NCBI GenBank assembly: GCA_049608225.1 | Contig: JBMYXI010000001.1 | Coordinates: 1 to 64,000 of the forward strand | Reading direction: 5' to 3' | Length of the DNA: 64,000 nucleotides | Origin: Parashewanella sp049608225 | Lineage (GTDB): Bacteria > Pseudomonadota > Gammaproteobacteria > Enterobacterales > Shewanellaceae | Part shown: positions 48,401 through 55,970 of the stretch, in pieces | Numbering within the stretch: the first letter of the stretch is position 1 | How the letters are laid out: each line of letters starts with the position of its first letter | The notes under the pieces: generated by a model | Database searches by the model: none | What the model was told of the DNA's origin: nothing | Seen by the model: the letters and a program-made list of their open reading frames with translations, nothing else | Made by a program: the position numbers and the translations under genes

Positions 48401-48623
48401 AGAAGCTTCGGCACGAGGAGCTGCCGATCGTTTACGCCCAATATTAACCACATCTTTAACAACCGTTGCAGGCATGATAACCCTAGGAATTGGACAAAAA
48501 ATGTGGCTACCGCTGGCTTGGGCCATCATCAGTGGTTTAACCCTGTCGACGGTATTAGCGCTATTTATTGTTCCTTGTTTGTATTTCTTAATTCCGGGAA
48601 ATCAATCTACAGAGGAAGAATAA
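45456..48623 (+). CDS. RND efflux pump permease (AcrB superfamily)
   Basis: The 1055-residue inner membrane pump has the usual two-fold arrangement: twelve spans and two large periplasmic loops. In TM4 the AcrB-type D-D pair is replaced by D-V (IALGLLVDVFIMMMEG). In TM10 the conserved lysine position reads asparagine (GIVVNNSIVMIDTMNN). Of the usual Asp-Asp-Lys proton relay, only one aspartate is evident. This points to a divergent RND subgroup and not simple loss, because the gene is intact and in operon with its adaptor. Substrate unknown. Confidence 0.92.
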   Translation: MKSNESTTEPSFFQRFFFLKTTFSKLLLLIIIVGGWLSAANMIKESQPDLEIASATVTTLWAGGDAQSIEQAITNKLEKELKTLKGLKRIQSGSFTGYSVINVEFNSNVDPKDALLRLRGKVGAAEGKLPKQAEKPTVVQASVNDSPIFSIRLHGDKPLSELTALAKVIKHNLERVPGVNKTTISGDRDDIVMVRLIGSRLNALGISPVDVRNAIQQANIDMPWGRFDGEQIGATFRIAGRFRAIEQLKKLPVKRFENNRIVLLSEVAEVKRTEAEARTKTFFSSKGGDFERAVSVSITKQAGTDAIDIIEQVRKSLANLKQTPDWQQGIEATVVVDESTQINQDLMNVFNNGWQSVLAVFVVLLISLTWREAIIAGLAIPISFAGGLIIIASLGYSLNQIVIIGMVIALGLLVDVFIMMMEGMHENMFVKGKSFGKSALATVKTYGIPALSGQLTTILAMAPLLGISGTVGKFIRSMPMTAIACLIASYIVALLLCIPLSKYFLPKAGTKLQKTKVDKITESYSKKLANLLERRFLKSKKTAITWVAAAIGIFIASLIALSTLPTEMMPKGDGRNMGILVELEPNTSLDLAQQCATAVGDKLRKLDYFESVTQNVGQKSQFSMTSPSDQLLPSKSLAFVGFTTVFVPKSKREKLAYEYVPEIQQTINRAIDSCPGASVLVTPQLGGAGSESPVQIQVLGDDMDQLRDLADQVITDLQSISGTLNVRHNLGLPNLEFKATPKMEALNFYGISLQDLAEQTRSLMTNDKIGKYVLGGIKEDIDIFMGFSWPSRDGKIGGPTKIYETYLLNITLPDGRSVPLSELINIELKESSTAILHKDSKRTVTILADTNGRTAGEILADLTPMLNKQMKLWPAGYKYQFAGEAESSQEVFGSAGVMLVLALFLVFALLVLQFDSFIQPVIIMTTIPLALTGTFLGLFAVSMPFSFMAMVGVIALIGIVVNNSIVMIDTMNNYRKDGMSVLEASARGAADRLRPILTTSLTTVAGMITLGIGQKMWLPLAWAIISGLTLSTVLALFIVPCLYFLIPGNQSTEEE

Positions 48624-48630
48624 AGGGATC

Positions 48631-48671
48631 TCCCGTGATCGATGAGAAACTCAATTACCTTGATCACGGGA
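48631..48671 (+). terminator. Hairpin after the RND operon
   Basis: The arms TCCCGTGATC and GATCACGGGA (perfect ten-base stem, 21-base loop) begin 8 bases after the pump stop codon. The following sequence is AT-rich but lacks a T-run. It is a plausible operon end. Confidence 0.5.
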
Positions 48672-48723
48672 ATATTCATTTAGCTCATTTCAAATAACCT
48701 GAGCTCTGTATAAAGAATTGAAG

Positions 48724-49794
48724 TTAAGTAATAGAAAGCTGTAACGGAAAAGGAGCTAAAGCTGTGGTTAATTGAAACATACACTCAGGTAATTGTGAGC
48801 TAAGCTCGTTAGACATAACCATTATCCTGCAAAGCATTGCTGGATTTGTACTAAAAGAACGTAATTGTTCAACTGTAAGATTAATACCTAATCGATGCTT
48901 GCAGAGTAGATTTTCTAATGGTCTTTTCTTTAAATTTTTCTCTAAATATGCCAAGACATCTAGTTTTGACATTCCGTCCGAATAAGGCACTGTTACGACA
49001 AGATTAAGGATCTGCTCTTTGTCCATGGAGGATAACAACTGCTCCATGGTGACATCTTGTAATAGCACTTCCCTAGAAAAGTGCTTAGCCAAATCACTTT
49101 TGAAAAATGTATGCTGTATGCTTTTTTCGACTCCTAACGGGTGACTCAACCCCCAGTTTGATAACACGTCACTCTCAGCCAAATTAACACCATGTTCAGC
49201 AAATAAATTAATGATACCTGCAACCTGCATGCGCCGATTAGTGATAACTTTTACGTTATGACCATTGCTGATTAATTGTTTTAACTGTGCAAATGCGTTC
49301 ACATCAATGCAAATATCAATATCAACACCAGCAAAAAAAGAAAGCTTTTTTGCTTGTGTAAATCGGCTCGATTCAGTGATTCGAGTTCCTTCGATAACCA
49401 CAGAATCAAGATCTATCACTAAAGTTAATGCAGAATTTTCAGCTGAAACAGGCTGATTGGCAGCGTCAAACCAGCCTTGATTTTTTAATTTTGTGCTCAA
49501 CACACTCTCTGCTACTTTTCTGATCCGTTGTGATGTTGCACCATTAGTTTTAAGAAACCTGCAAAAACTAGCTCGAGAAGACAACACGTCATTAATTTCA
49601 CCATTAACAAAAGTGATCTTATATTGGTTTAGCCATCCTTTATCACCTACCGCAGGAACAATACAAGGCTCATTCTTTCGTTCAGAAGATAAGTGTTCCA
49701 ATATTTGAGCATAAATTATTAATTGAGAATTAATGCTGCTCTCATCGCACACCGAGGCCATATTTTTTCTCAACCCAAAATAAATGACTTCCAT
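48724..49794 (-). CDS. Orphan HAD-like protein
   Basis: This 356-residue soluble protein has no signal peptide. Residues 125-133 (LVIDLDSVV) look like HAD motif I, with D128 and D130. NVKVITNRRMQVAGIINLFA near residues 180-200 looks like the motif II threonine region and following helix. I could not find a convincing motif III/IV lysine and acidic pair. The last ~130 residues are helical and unassigned. It is single, between the efflux pair and tal. It could be a degenerate HAD phosphatase or a lineage-specific protein of unknown role. Confidence 0.65.
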   Translation of the reverse strand: MEVIYFGLRKNMASVCDESSINSQLIIYAQILEHLSSERKNEPCIVPAVGDKGWLNQYKITFVNGEINDVLSSRASFCRFLKTNGATSQRIRKVAESVLSTKLKNQGWFDAANQPVSAENSALTLVIDLDSVVIEGTRITESSRFTQAKKLSFFAGVDIDICIDVNAFAQLKQLISNGHNVKVITNRRMQVAGIINLFAEHGVNLAESDVLSNWGLSHPLGVEKSIQHTFFKSDLAKHFSREVLLQDVTMEQLLSSMDKEQILNLVVTVPYSDGMSKLDVLAYLEKNLKKRPLENLLCKHRLGINLTVEQLRSFSTNPAMLCRIMVMSNELSSQLPECMFQLTTALAPFPLQLSIT

Positions 49795-49935
49795 ATTAAC
49801 CGCCAGAATCTAAACACCAACTGAATACCATTTCTCAAAATTATTTTCTATTTAGTAATTTTTTTTCATTTCTGGTTGGAATTTTGCGATAAATGCCGTC
49901 TAATACTCGCCTAATACCTAAAATTGGATGTTTTC

Positions 49936-50892
49936 ATGGCCAATAGCTTAGAACAGTTAAAGAAACTTACGACAGTTGTTGCAGATACTGGTGATATAGA
50001 AGCGATAAAACGTTATCACCCACAAGATGCGACCACTAATCCCTCTTTGATTTTAAAAGCGTCAGCAATGCCTCAGTACGCTTCTTTAATTGAAGATGCA
50101 ATCCACTGGGCAAAAACACAAAGCAGTGACTTAAATCAACAAATAGATGACGCAGCAGACAAACTTGCAGTCAACATTGGCGTTGAGATATTAAAATATA
50201 TCCCCGGCCGCATGTCGACAGAAGTCGATGCACGTTTATCCTTTGATAAAGACGCATCCATTGCAAAAGCACATAAACTGATTGACTTATATCAACAGGC
50301 TGGCATTGATAAGTCACGTATCTTGATAAAGCTGGCTTCGACATGGGAAGGCATTTCAGCAGCAAAAACACTAGAACAACAAGGAATTAACTGTAATTTA
50401 ACGCTGTTATTTAGCTTTGCCCAAGCACGAGCATGCGCTGAAGCCAATGTCTTTTTAATTTCTCCATTTGTCGGCCGCATCTTAGACTGGTACAAAAAGA
50501 ATCACCAACAAGAATACACAGCAGTTGAAGATCCTGGTGTTATTTCTGTCTCTGAGATCTATCGCTATTACAAAGAGCATGGCTATAAAACGGTAGTAAT
50601 GGGCGCAAGTTTCCGTAACACAGGTGAAATAATTGAACTTGCAGGTTGCGATAGATTAACCATAGGCCCTGCATTATTAGAAGAGCTTGCACAATCACAA
50701 CAAACAATTGAAGCGAAACTAACGCCTGTTGAGGCAACTAAAACAGTTGACTCTGTGCTAACCGAAGCACAATTTCGTTGGCAGTTTAACCAAGATCCAA
50801 TGGCTAATGACAAACTTGCTGAAGGGATCAGAAACTTTGCGATCGACCAAGATAAATTGGAAGTCATGCTGAAAAACAAACTTTCTGCTTGA
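49936..50892 (+). CDS. tal: Transaldolase
   Basis: 318 residues from the ATG at 49936, giving MANSLEQLKKLTTVVADTGD, the normal TalA/TalB start. DATTNPSLILKA, the Schiff-base lysine region RILIKLASTWEGI and NLTLLFSFAQA are all present. It swaps a dihydroxyacetone unit between sedoheptulose-7-P and glyceraldehyde-3-P in the non-oxidative pentose phosphate path. It is followed by its own terminator and then pgi. Confidence 0.97.
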   Translation: MANSLEQLKKLTTVVADTGDIEAIKRYHPQDATTNPSLILKASAMPQYASLIEDAIHWAKTQSSDLNQQIDDAADKLAVNIGVEILKYIPGRMSTEVDARLSFDKDASIAKAHKLIDLYQQAGIDKSRILIKLASTWEGISAAKTLEQQGINCNLTLLFSFAQARACAEANVFLISPFVGRILDWYKKNHQQEYTAVEDPGVISVSEIYRYYKEHGYKTVVMGASFRNTGEIIELAGCDRLTIGPALLEELAQSQQTIEAKLTPVEATKTVDSVLTEAQFRWQFNQDPMANDKLAEGIRNFAIDQDKLEVMLKNKLSA

Positions 50893-50923
50893 GCTCAGTC
50901 ACAAGACTCGAAACAGTAATAAG

Positions 50924-50962
50924 GAAAAGGTGAAAATACTCATCACCTTTTCTTCTTTTTTT
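50924..50962 (+). terminator. tal terminator
   Basis: A ten-base stem (GAAAAGGTGA / TCACCTTTTC) with a nine-base loop is followed by a T-rich run, about 30 bases after the tal stop codon. It separates tal from pgi. Confidence 0.93.
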
Positions 50963-51069
50963 GCTATAACCTAACTTCATTAATGTAGGTTTATAAACCC
51001 AGCTTCATAAACCTAGTACCATAAACTAGGCTCATAATTTTTTACGATTCTTTTCCGGAGATGCGCTTC

Positions 51070-52707
51070 ATGTCCACCTTAACTAACTTATCAAGCTGGC
51101 AATCTCTCAGCCAACATCGCGATTCTATCAAACATATGCGAACGCTGTTTGAGCAAGACAAACAACGTTTTGACAAAATGTCATTTAAAGCTTGTGACTT
51201 ATTGCTGGATTATTCAAAAAACCGCGTTGACGATAAGGCAATGTCACTGCTGCTTCAACTCGCTAATGAAACTCAACTTTCAACTAAAATAAGTGCGATG
51301 TTTAACGGTGAAGCCATTAATAGCACTGAGAATCGTGCAGTGCTACACACGGCGTTACGTGCCCCCAAAAGTGCTTCGATATTGGTGAATGGTAAAGATG
51401 TAATTCCAGAGGTTCATCAAACACTGGCGAAAATGAAGCAATTTGTTGAAGCTGTTCATCAAGGCAAGTGGCTAGGTCACAGTGGGAAAGTCATTACAGA
51501 TGTTGTTAGTATTGGGATTGGTGGTTCATTCTTAGGTCCTAAGATAATTTCCCAAGCACTTCGCCCTTATTGGAATGGTAAACTCAACTGCCATTTTGTT
51601 GCTAATGTCGATGGCAGTGCAATTGCAGAAAAACTTAAAGGGTTGAACCCCGGGACCACACTATTTCTGATGTCGTCTAAATCTTTTAGCACTCAGGAAA
51701 CATTGACTAATACTTTGACCGCACGCGAGTGGTTACTAAACAGCGGTGCCGACAAAGCAGCCGTGGCAAAACATTTTGTTGCTATCACCTCAAATGTTAC
51801 CAAAGCAACTGAATTTGGTATTGATGAGAAGAATATTTTCCCAATGTGGGATTGGGTAGGTGGTCGCTATTCTTTATGGTCAGCAATAGGCTTACCGATC
51901 GCTTTATTAACTGGTTTTGAGACTTTTGAAGCATTACTTGCTGGCGCAGCCGAAATGGATGCTCATTTTGCCAATGCCCCGCTTGAGAAAAATATGCCTG
52001 TGATCATGGGGCTACTTTCAATTTGGTACAGTAATTTTCATGCAAGTCAGTCACAGGTTATTTTAACTTATGATCATTATTTACGTGGCTTACCCGCATA
52101 CATTCAGCAATTAGACATGGAAAGCAATGGTAAGTCAGTTGACTTAGTAGGAAATGATCTAGATCACAGCACAGGCCCTATCATTTGGGGAGGGGAAGGT
52201 AGCAATGGCCAACATGCTTATCATCAACTGATCCACCAAGGAACTATGGTTATCCCAGCGGACTTCATTATGCCGTTGCAGAGCCACAATCCTATTGGTG
52301 AGCACCATGCTCAGTTAGCATCAAATTGTTTTGGGCAAACCCAAGCATTGATGCAAGGCAGAACGTTTAAAGAAGCATTAACTGAGCTGCAAAATAGTGA
52401 ACTTTCAGAAGATGAAAAAATTCGCATTGCGAAACATAAAGTCATGCCAGGCAACCGTCCAAGTAACACCATTCTTATGGACAAGTTAACACCTAAAACA
52501 TTAGGTTCATTGATCGCATTGTACGAGCACAGAACTTTTGTTCAAGGCGCTATTTGGGACATTAACTCGTTCGATCAATGGGGAGTTGAGCTTGGTAAAA
52601 TTCTCGGTAACGATGTACTAGAACGTTTGGGTAATGACGCTCCGTCAACCGAACTTGATGCTTCCAGTAACGGCTTGATAAATTTGTTCCGTAATGGAAA
52701 CATTTAA
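51070..52707 (+). CDS. pgi: Glucose-6-phosphate isomerase
   Basis: 545 residues from the ATG at 51070, which sits 9 bases after GGAG; an ATG at 51061 directly abuts that ribosome site and is less likely. Motifs: SIGIGGSFLGPKIISQAL, SKSFSTQETLTN, the MESNGKSV active-site region and SHNPIGEHHAQLASNCFGQ. It interconverts glucose-6-P and fructose-6-P. It lies downstream of tal, separated by a terminator, so it likely has its own promoter in 50963-51060. Confidence 0.97.
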   Translation: MSTLTNLSSWQSLSQHRDSIKHMRTLFEQDKQRFDKMSFKACDLLLDYSKNRVDDKAMSLLLQLANETQLSTKISAMFNGEAINSTENRAVLHTALRAPKSASILVNGKDVIPEVHQTLAKMKQFVEAVHQGKWLGHSGKVITDVVSIGIGGSFLGPKIISQALRPYWNGKLNCHFVANVDGSAIAEKLKGLNPGTTLFLMSSKSFSTQETLTNTLTAREWLLNSGADKAAVAKHFVAITSNVTKATEFGIDEKNIFPMWDWVGGRYSLWSAIGLPIALLTGFETFEALLAGAAEMDAHFANAPLEKNMPVIMGLLSIWYSNFHASQSQVILTYDHYLRGLPAYIQQLDMESNGKSVDLVGNDLDHSTGPIIWGGEGSNGQHAYHQLIHQGTMVIPADFIMPLQSHNPIGEHHAQLASNCFGQTQALMQGRTFKEALTELQNSELSEDEKIRIAKHKVMPGNRPSNTILMDKLTPKTLGSLIALYEHRTFVQGAIWDINSFDQWGVELGKILGNDVLERLGNDAPSTELDASSNGLINLFRNGNI

Positions 52708-52734
52708 TCATTTAAAAATAATATAATGTACGCT

Positions 52735-52761
52735 ATTCGGTCATCGATGTGATGACCGAAT
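52735..52761 (+). terminator. Hairpin downstream of pgi
   Basis: An 11-base perfect stem (ATTCGGTCATC / GATGACCGAAT) with a five-base loop begins 28 bases after the pgi stop codon, with only a short T-rich tail. The remaining ~250 bases to the next gene (52762-53010) are AT-rich. I see no gene there. Confidence 0.65.
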
Positions 52762-53010
52762 TCTTACAAAATGAATTTTTTGTTACAACTATCTTTCTGT
52801 ACCTACTGAAAAACCTACAATAATAAATTCCGCAATCCCCCTACCCCCTATCGTTACAACAGTTTTTTCGTTCATTTATTCCATTTTTTATTACCATAAT
52901 TTTATGAACAATAACCGTCTATTTCGCAATAAAAATGAAAGAAAAGTATTGCATCCTATTATCAGAACGTGATAAATATTAACTGTTCGATAAAACAACA
53001 GGAGGTTGCC

Positions 53011-53196
53011 ATGGGACAATTAGACTACGCAAGTATTTTAGAGGATATTGTTGAACGCCCTACAAGGACGAAGAGCTCAAACAAGAAACGAAAGTGGCGC
53101 GAAATCGAAACGTTAAAGGACAAAAACCAACTACTTAAAGAACTAAAAGAAATTGATAATAGTTTCAGTGTGGATTTTAACGATATATTAGCTTGA
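53011..53196 (+). CDS. DUF3545 family small protein
   Basis: The 61-residue protein starts MGQLDYASILEDIVERPTRT and has KKRKWREIETLKDKNQLLKE. The KRKWREIE core and the acidic tail are typical of DUF3545, a short family of unknown role in marine gammaproteobacteria. A strong AGGAGG stands 6 bases before the ATG, so an upstream in-frame start at 52969 is not needed. It has its own terminator. The basic centre suggests nucleic-acid or ribosome contact, but this is speculation. Confidence 0.8.
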   Translation: MGQLDYASILEDIVERPTRTKSSNKKRKWREIETLKDKNQLLKELKEIDNSFSVDFNDILA

Positions 53197-53215
53197 TGCC
53201 CGATTAAAACACCTC

Positions 53216-53241
53216 AAGAGCGCTTTCCAGCGCTCTTTTTA
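53216..53241 (+). terminator. Terminator after the DUF3545 gene
   Basis: An eight-base GC-rich stem (AGAGCGCT / AGCGCTCT) with a four-base loop is followed by five T, 20 bases after the stop codon. Confidence 0.93.
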
Positions 53242-53292
53242 TATTCTGCTTCAAAATGTTATCATTTCAGTTCAATACATACTGGAGTTATC

Positions 53293-53778
53293 ATGAAAAT
53301 TACCCATCATTCAGCCGTTACTGTTCACTACCGCCTTTCAGAACAAAAAGGAGAGCTTATTGAAGATTCATTTGGTTCGGAGCCAATGTATTATCTTCAT
53401 GGTGCTCAAAATATGATCCCAGCATTGGAAGCTGCGTTGGAAGGAAAAGAAGTTGGTGATAAGGTTGATGTAGATATTGCAGCAAAAGATGCTTACGGCG
53501 AATATAACGATGTTTTATGCCAAGAAGTGCCAATGAGTGCATTTGGTGATGTAGAAGACATAGTGCCAGGTATGCGCTTCATGGCTGACACTGATAATGG
53601 TGAACTGCCAGTAATGATCACTGAAGTAAAAGATGAAACCGTTGTTGTTGATGGCAATCACCCACTTGCATCTAAAGATCTTAACTTCCATGTTGAAGTG
53701 ATTGAAATTCGTGAAGCTACGCAAGAAGAAGTACTTCATGGTCACATCCATGCACCCGGCGCAAGCTGCGGGCATTAA
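53293..53778 (+). CDS. slyD: SlyD-type FKBP peptidyl-prolyl isomerase
   Basis: The 161-residue protein begins with the SlyD-like FKBP fold. It has PMYYLHGAQNMIPALEAALE, the flap/insert domain and DGNHPLASKDLNFHVEV. The tail GHIHAPGASCGH is shorter than the histidine- and cysteine-rich metal tail of E. coli SlyD but may still bind metal. It isomerises prolyl bonds and acts as a chaperone in the cytoplasm. It is monocistronic and converges on the L,D-transpeptidase gene. Confidence 0.92.
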   Translation: MKITHHSAVTVHYRLSEQKGELIEDSFGSEPMYYLHGAQNMIPALEAALEGKEVGDKVDVDIAAKDAYGEYNDVLCQEVPMSAFGDVEDIVPGMRFMADTDNGELPVMITEVKDETVVVDGNHPLASKDLNFHVEVIEIREATQEEVLHGHIHAPGASCGH

Positions 53779-53800
53779 TTTATTCGAGTAATATTTTTGA

Positions 53801-53839
53801 TTAAATTTCTACGAACGGATTAAAATCGTAGAAATTTAA
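53801..53839. terminator. Bidirectional terminator between slyD and the L,D-transpeptidase gene
   Basis: A 14-base perfect stem (TTAAATTTCTACGA / TCGTAGAAATTTAA) with an 11-base loop lies between two convergent genes. A/T tracts at the ends make it usable in both directions. Confidence 0.8.
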
Positions 53840-53852
53840 TCACTGATCAAAA

Positions 53853-54758
53853 TCAATTATCCAATCGAACAGGCATACCACTGCGATCTTCTAGCACATG
53901 TTTAAGAATGGTTGAATTAGTTTTTGCATTCGCTAAAAATCGTTTTACTTTGTCTGTAAATTTTAGCGGCAAAGTTTGATTTGACTCATATTCATCTTGA
54001 TTACGCGATAATGGCTCATGCACTTCAATATAGCGAGCACCATTGGGTTCTACCGTAGTTTTGATTGGCTGGTTTACAAACTCAACTCGAGTGTGAATGG
54101 GAACGCGCTGAAACAAAGCTTCAATATCATCATTACGTAAACGCACACAACCGTGGCTAACACGCAGTCCAATACCGAAATTAGCATTGGTGCCATGAAT
54201 AGCGTACAAATTACCTATATACAAAGCAAATAACCCCATCGGATTATCAGGGCCTGCTGGCCATACTTTTGGTAAAATTGTGCCCTCTGCGGCATACTCC
54301 TTACGCATTTTTTGCGTTGGCGTCCATGTAGGGTTGGCTTTTTTGCGATATACCATGGTTACCCAGTTTTCAGGCGTACCTTTGCCTACTTCACCAATCC
54401 CTATCGGCAATACTTCAACAATATTTTTTCCTTTTGGGTAGTAATAAAGACGCATCTCAGCCAAATTAATGACAATGCCTTTTTTAGGTGCGTCAGGCAA
54501 AATCAGTCGATGTGGAATAATCAGCTTACGACCAGGCCTCGGTAAAAAGGGATCGGCTCCAGGATTCGCTTGCATAACATTAGTTAAACCCAGTTCAAAT
54601 TTTTGCGCGATCTCTTCCAGTGGCAATTTTCCCTTCGGAACGATATAGGTTTGATTTTGACCTACGAGCCTACCGTTATCGTGAGGCAACACATAAGTCA
54701 AGGCTTGTACGGGCACGGTAAATATCAAAGTTGCAAATAAGATACTGATCTGCTTCAT
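53853..54758 (-). CDS. L,D-transpeptidase (ErfK/YbiS family)
   Basis: The 301-residue exported protein has a signal peptide (MKQISILFATLIFTVPVQAL) and a LysM-like region near residues 40-90 (PLEEIAQKFELGLTNVMQAN). The YkuD catalytic domain follows, with IHGTNANFGIGLRVSHGCVR containing the HGT...SHGCVR cysteine signature. It either makes 3-3 crosslinks in peptidoglycan or attaches an outer membrane lipoprotein to it; family members differ and sequence alone does not decide. It is divergent from the NTPase gene. Confidence 0.93.
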   Translation of the reverse strand: MKQISILFATLIFTVPVQALTYVLPHDNGRLVGQNQTYIVPKGKLPLEEIAQKFELGLTNVMQANPGADPFLPRPGRKLIIPHRLILPDAPKKGIVINLAEMRLYYYPKGKNIVEVLPIGIGEVGKGTPENWVTMVYRKKANPTWTPTQKMRKEYAAEGTILPKVWPAGPDNPMGLFALYIGNLYAIHGTNANFGIGLRVSHGCVRLRNDDIEALFQRVPIHTRVEFVNQPIKTTVEPNGARYIEVHEPLSRNQDEYESNQTLPLKFTDKVKRFLANAKTNSTILKHVLEDRSGMPVRLDN

Positions 54759-54935
54759 ATCTCAACTATTTTTCTGCGTTTAAATTACTTATTAACAGCA
54801 TAATAGGTAAATTTAGTTAGATTTGAAAATGAAAAGTAACATTATGTATATCGACAACGATTAATTTCTTGCGCCATGACTCCATATTCACATAGAATTT
54901 TCACAAACCTCATGCTGCTTCAATGCAATAACTTA

Positions 54936-55478
54936 ATGAATAAAAATACCCTAATCATAGTTATCGGCTCTAAAAATCCAGTCAAAATAAACTCAGTAAA
55001 AACGGCAATTGAAGCTTATTTTCCCGATCACCTTGTTGATGCTAAAGGAGTACATGCTCCTTCGCTAGTGGCTGAGCAACCAATGACAGCGGCAGAAACA
55101 CGACAAGGCGCAATTAATCGAGTTCAATTCTGCCAAGATAATCATCAGGCAGACTTTTATGTCGCAATTGAAGGTGGCATTGATTCAACTGAAGACGGTG
55201 TATTTACCTTCGCTTATATTGCTATTAGCCATAATAATCATCTGCATGTGGGCAGAAGTGCCAGCTTACCTTTACCAAGCATTGTGTATAACAAACTCAA
55301 GCAAGGTATAGAGCTCGGTGATGTGATGGATGAATTATTCAACACGAGTAATATCAAGCAAAAAGGGGGCGCCATTGGATTACTCACCAATCAATTAGCG
55401 AGCCGAGGCAGTTGCTATAAAGAAGCGCTAATTTTGGTACTAGCCCCAATCATCCATAAGGAGTTGTATGAACAATAA
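54936..55478 (+). CDS. yjjX: Inosine/xanthosine triphosphatase (YjjX family)
   Basis: 180 residues from the ATG at 54936, giving MNKNTLIIVIGSKNPVKINS, the usual family start; an ATG at 54876 adds 20 residues with no match. FYVAIEGGIDSTEDGVF and LASRGSCYKEALILVLAPII are conserved in YjjX. It hydrolyses ITP and XTP, keeping damaged purines out of nucleic acid. It overlaps the GNAT gene by 11 bases, so the two are co-transcribed. Confidence 0.88.
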   Translation: MNKNTLIIVIGSKNPVKINSVKTAIEAYFPDHLVDAKGVHAPSLVAEQPMTAAETRQGAINRVQFCQDNHQADFYVAIEGGIDSTEDGVFTFAYIAISHNNHLHVGRSASLPLPSIVYNKLKQGIELGDVMDELFNTSNIKQKGGAIGLLTNQLASRGSCYKEALILVLAPIIHKELYEQ

Positions 55479-55968
55479 TACTGATGTTCAGATCCGACTT
55501 CTCACCACTGATGATGACTCAGCAATGGCTAACATTATTCGTCACGTTTCCGCTGAATTTGGATTCACTGAAGATAAGGGTTATGGCGTTGCAGATATAG
55601 TTTCAACAAAATTATCACAACTTTATCAAAACAGTGACAGTCGATACTGGGTAATTGAGCATCAAGGGCAGCTTGTAGGCGGAGCAGGAATTTCATCAAT
55701 TGGAACAACGCAGTTTGGCAAGACCTGTGAACTGCAAAAAATGTATTTCTCATCGAGTATTCGAGGCAAAGGTCTAGGTAAACAACTTGCCGCGCATTGT
55801 TTGCAACAAGCAAACATACTGGGATTTGATGCTTGTTACCTAGAAACCACTCAAGTATTAGTTGGTGCGTATCAACTCTATAAAAAATTAGGTTTTAAAG
55901 ATATTGATTGTCAATTAGGAAATACAGGACACGATAATTGTGAGATATGGATGGTGAAAACACTTTAA
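55468..55968 (+). CDS. GNAT family N-acetyltransferase
   Basis: The 166-residue protein has a GNAT fold. Motif A is LQKMYFSSSIRGKGLGKQLA, with the acetyl-CoA loop R-G-K-G-L-G-K. AYQLYKKLGFKDI follows near the C terminus. It transfers an acyl group, usually acetyl, from CoA to an unknown amine. It overlaps the YjjX-type gene and converges on the orphan gene with only 2 bases between stops. Substrate unknown. Confidence 0.88.
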   Translation: MNNNTDVQIRLLTTDDDSAMANIIRHVSAEFGFTEDKGYGVADIVSTKLSQLYQNSDSRYWVIEHQGQLVGGAGISSIGTTQFGKTCELQKMYFSSSIRGKGLGKQLAAHCLQQANILGFDACYLETTQVLVGAYQLYKKLGFKDIDCQLGNTGHDNCEIWMVKTL

Positions 55969-55970
55969 CT

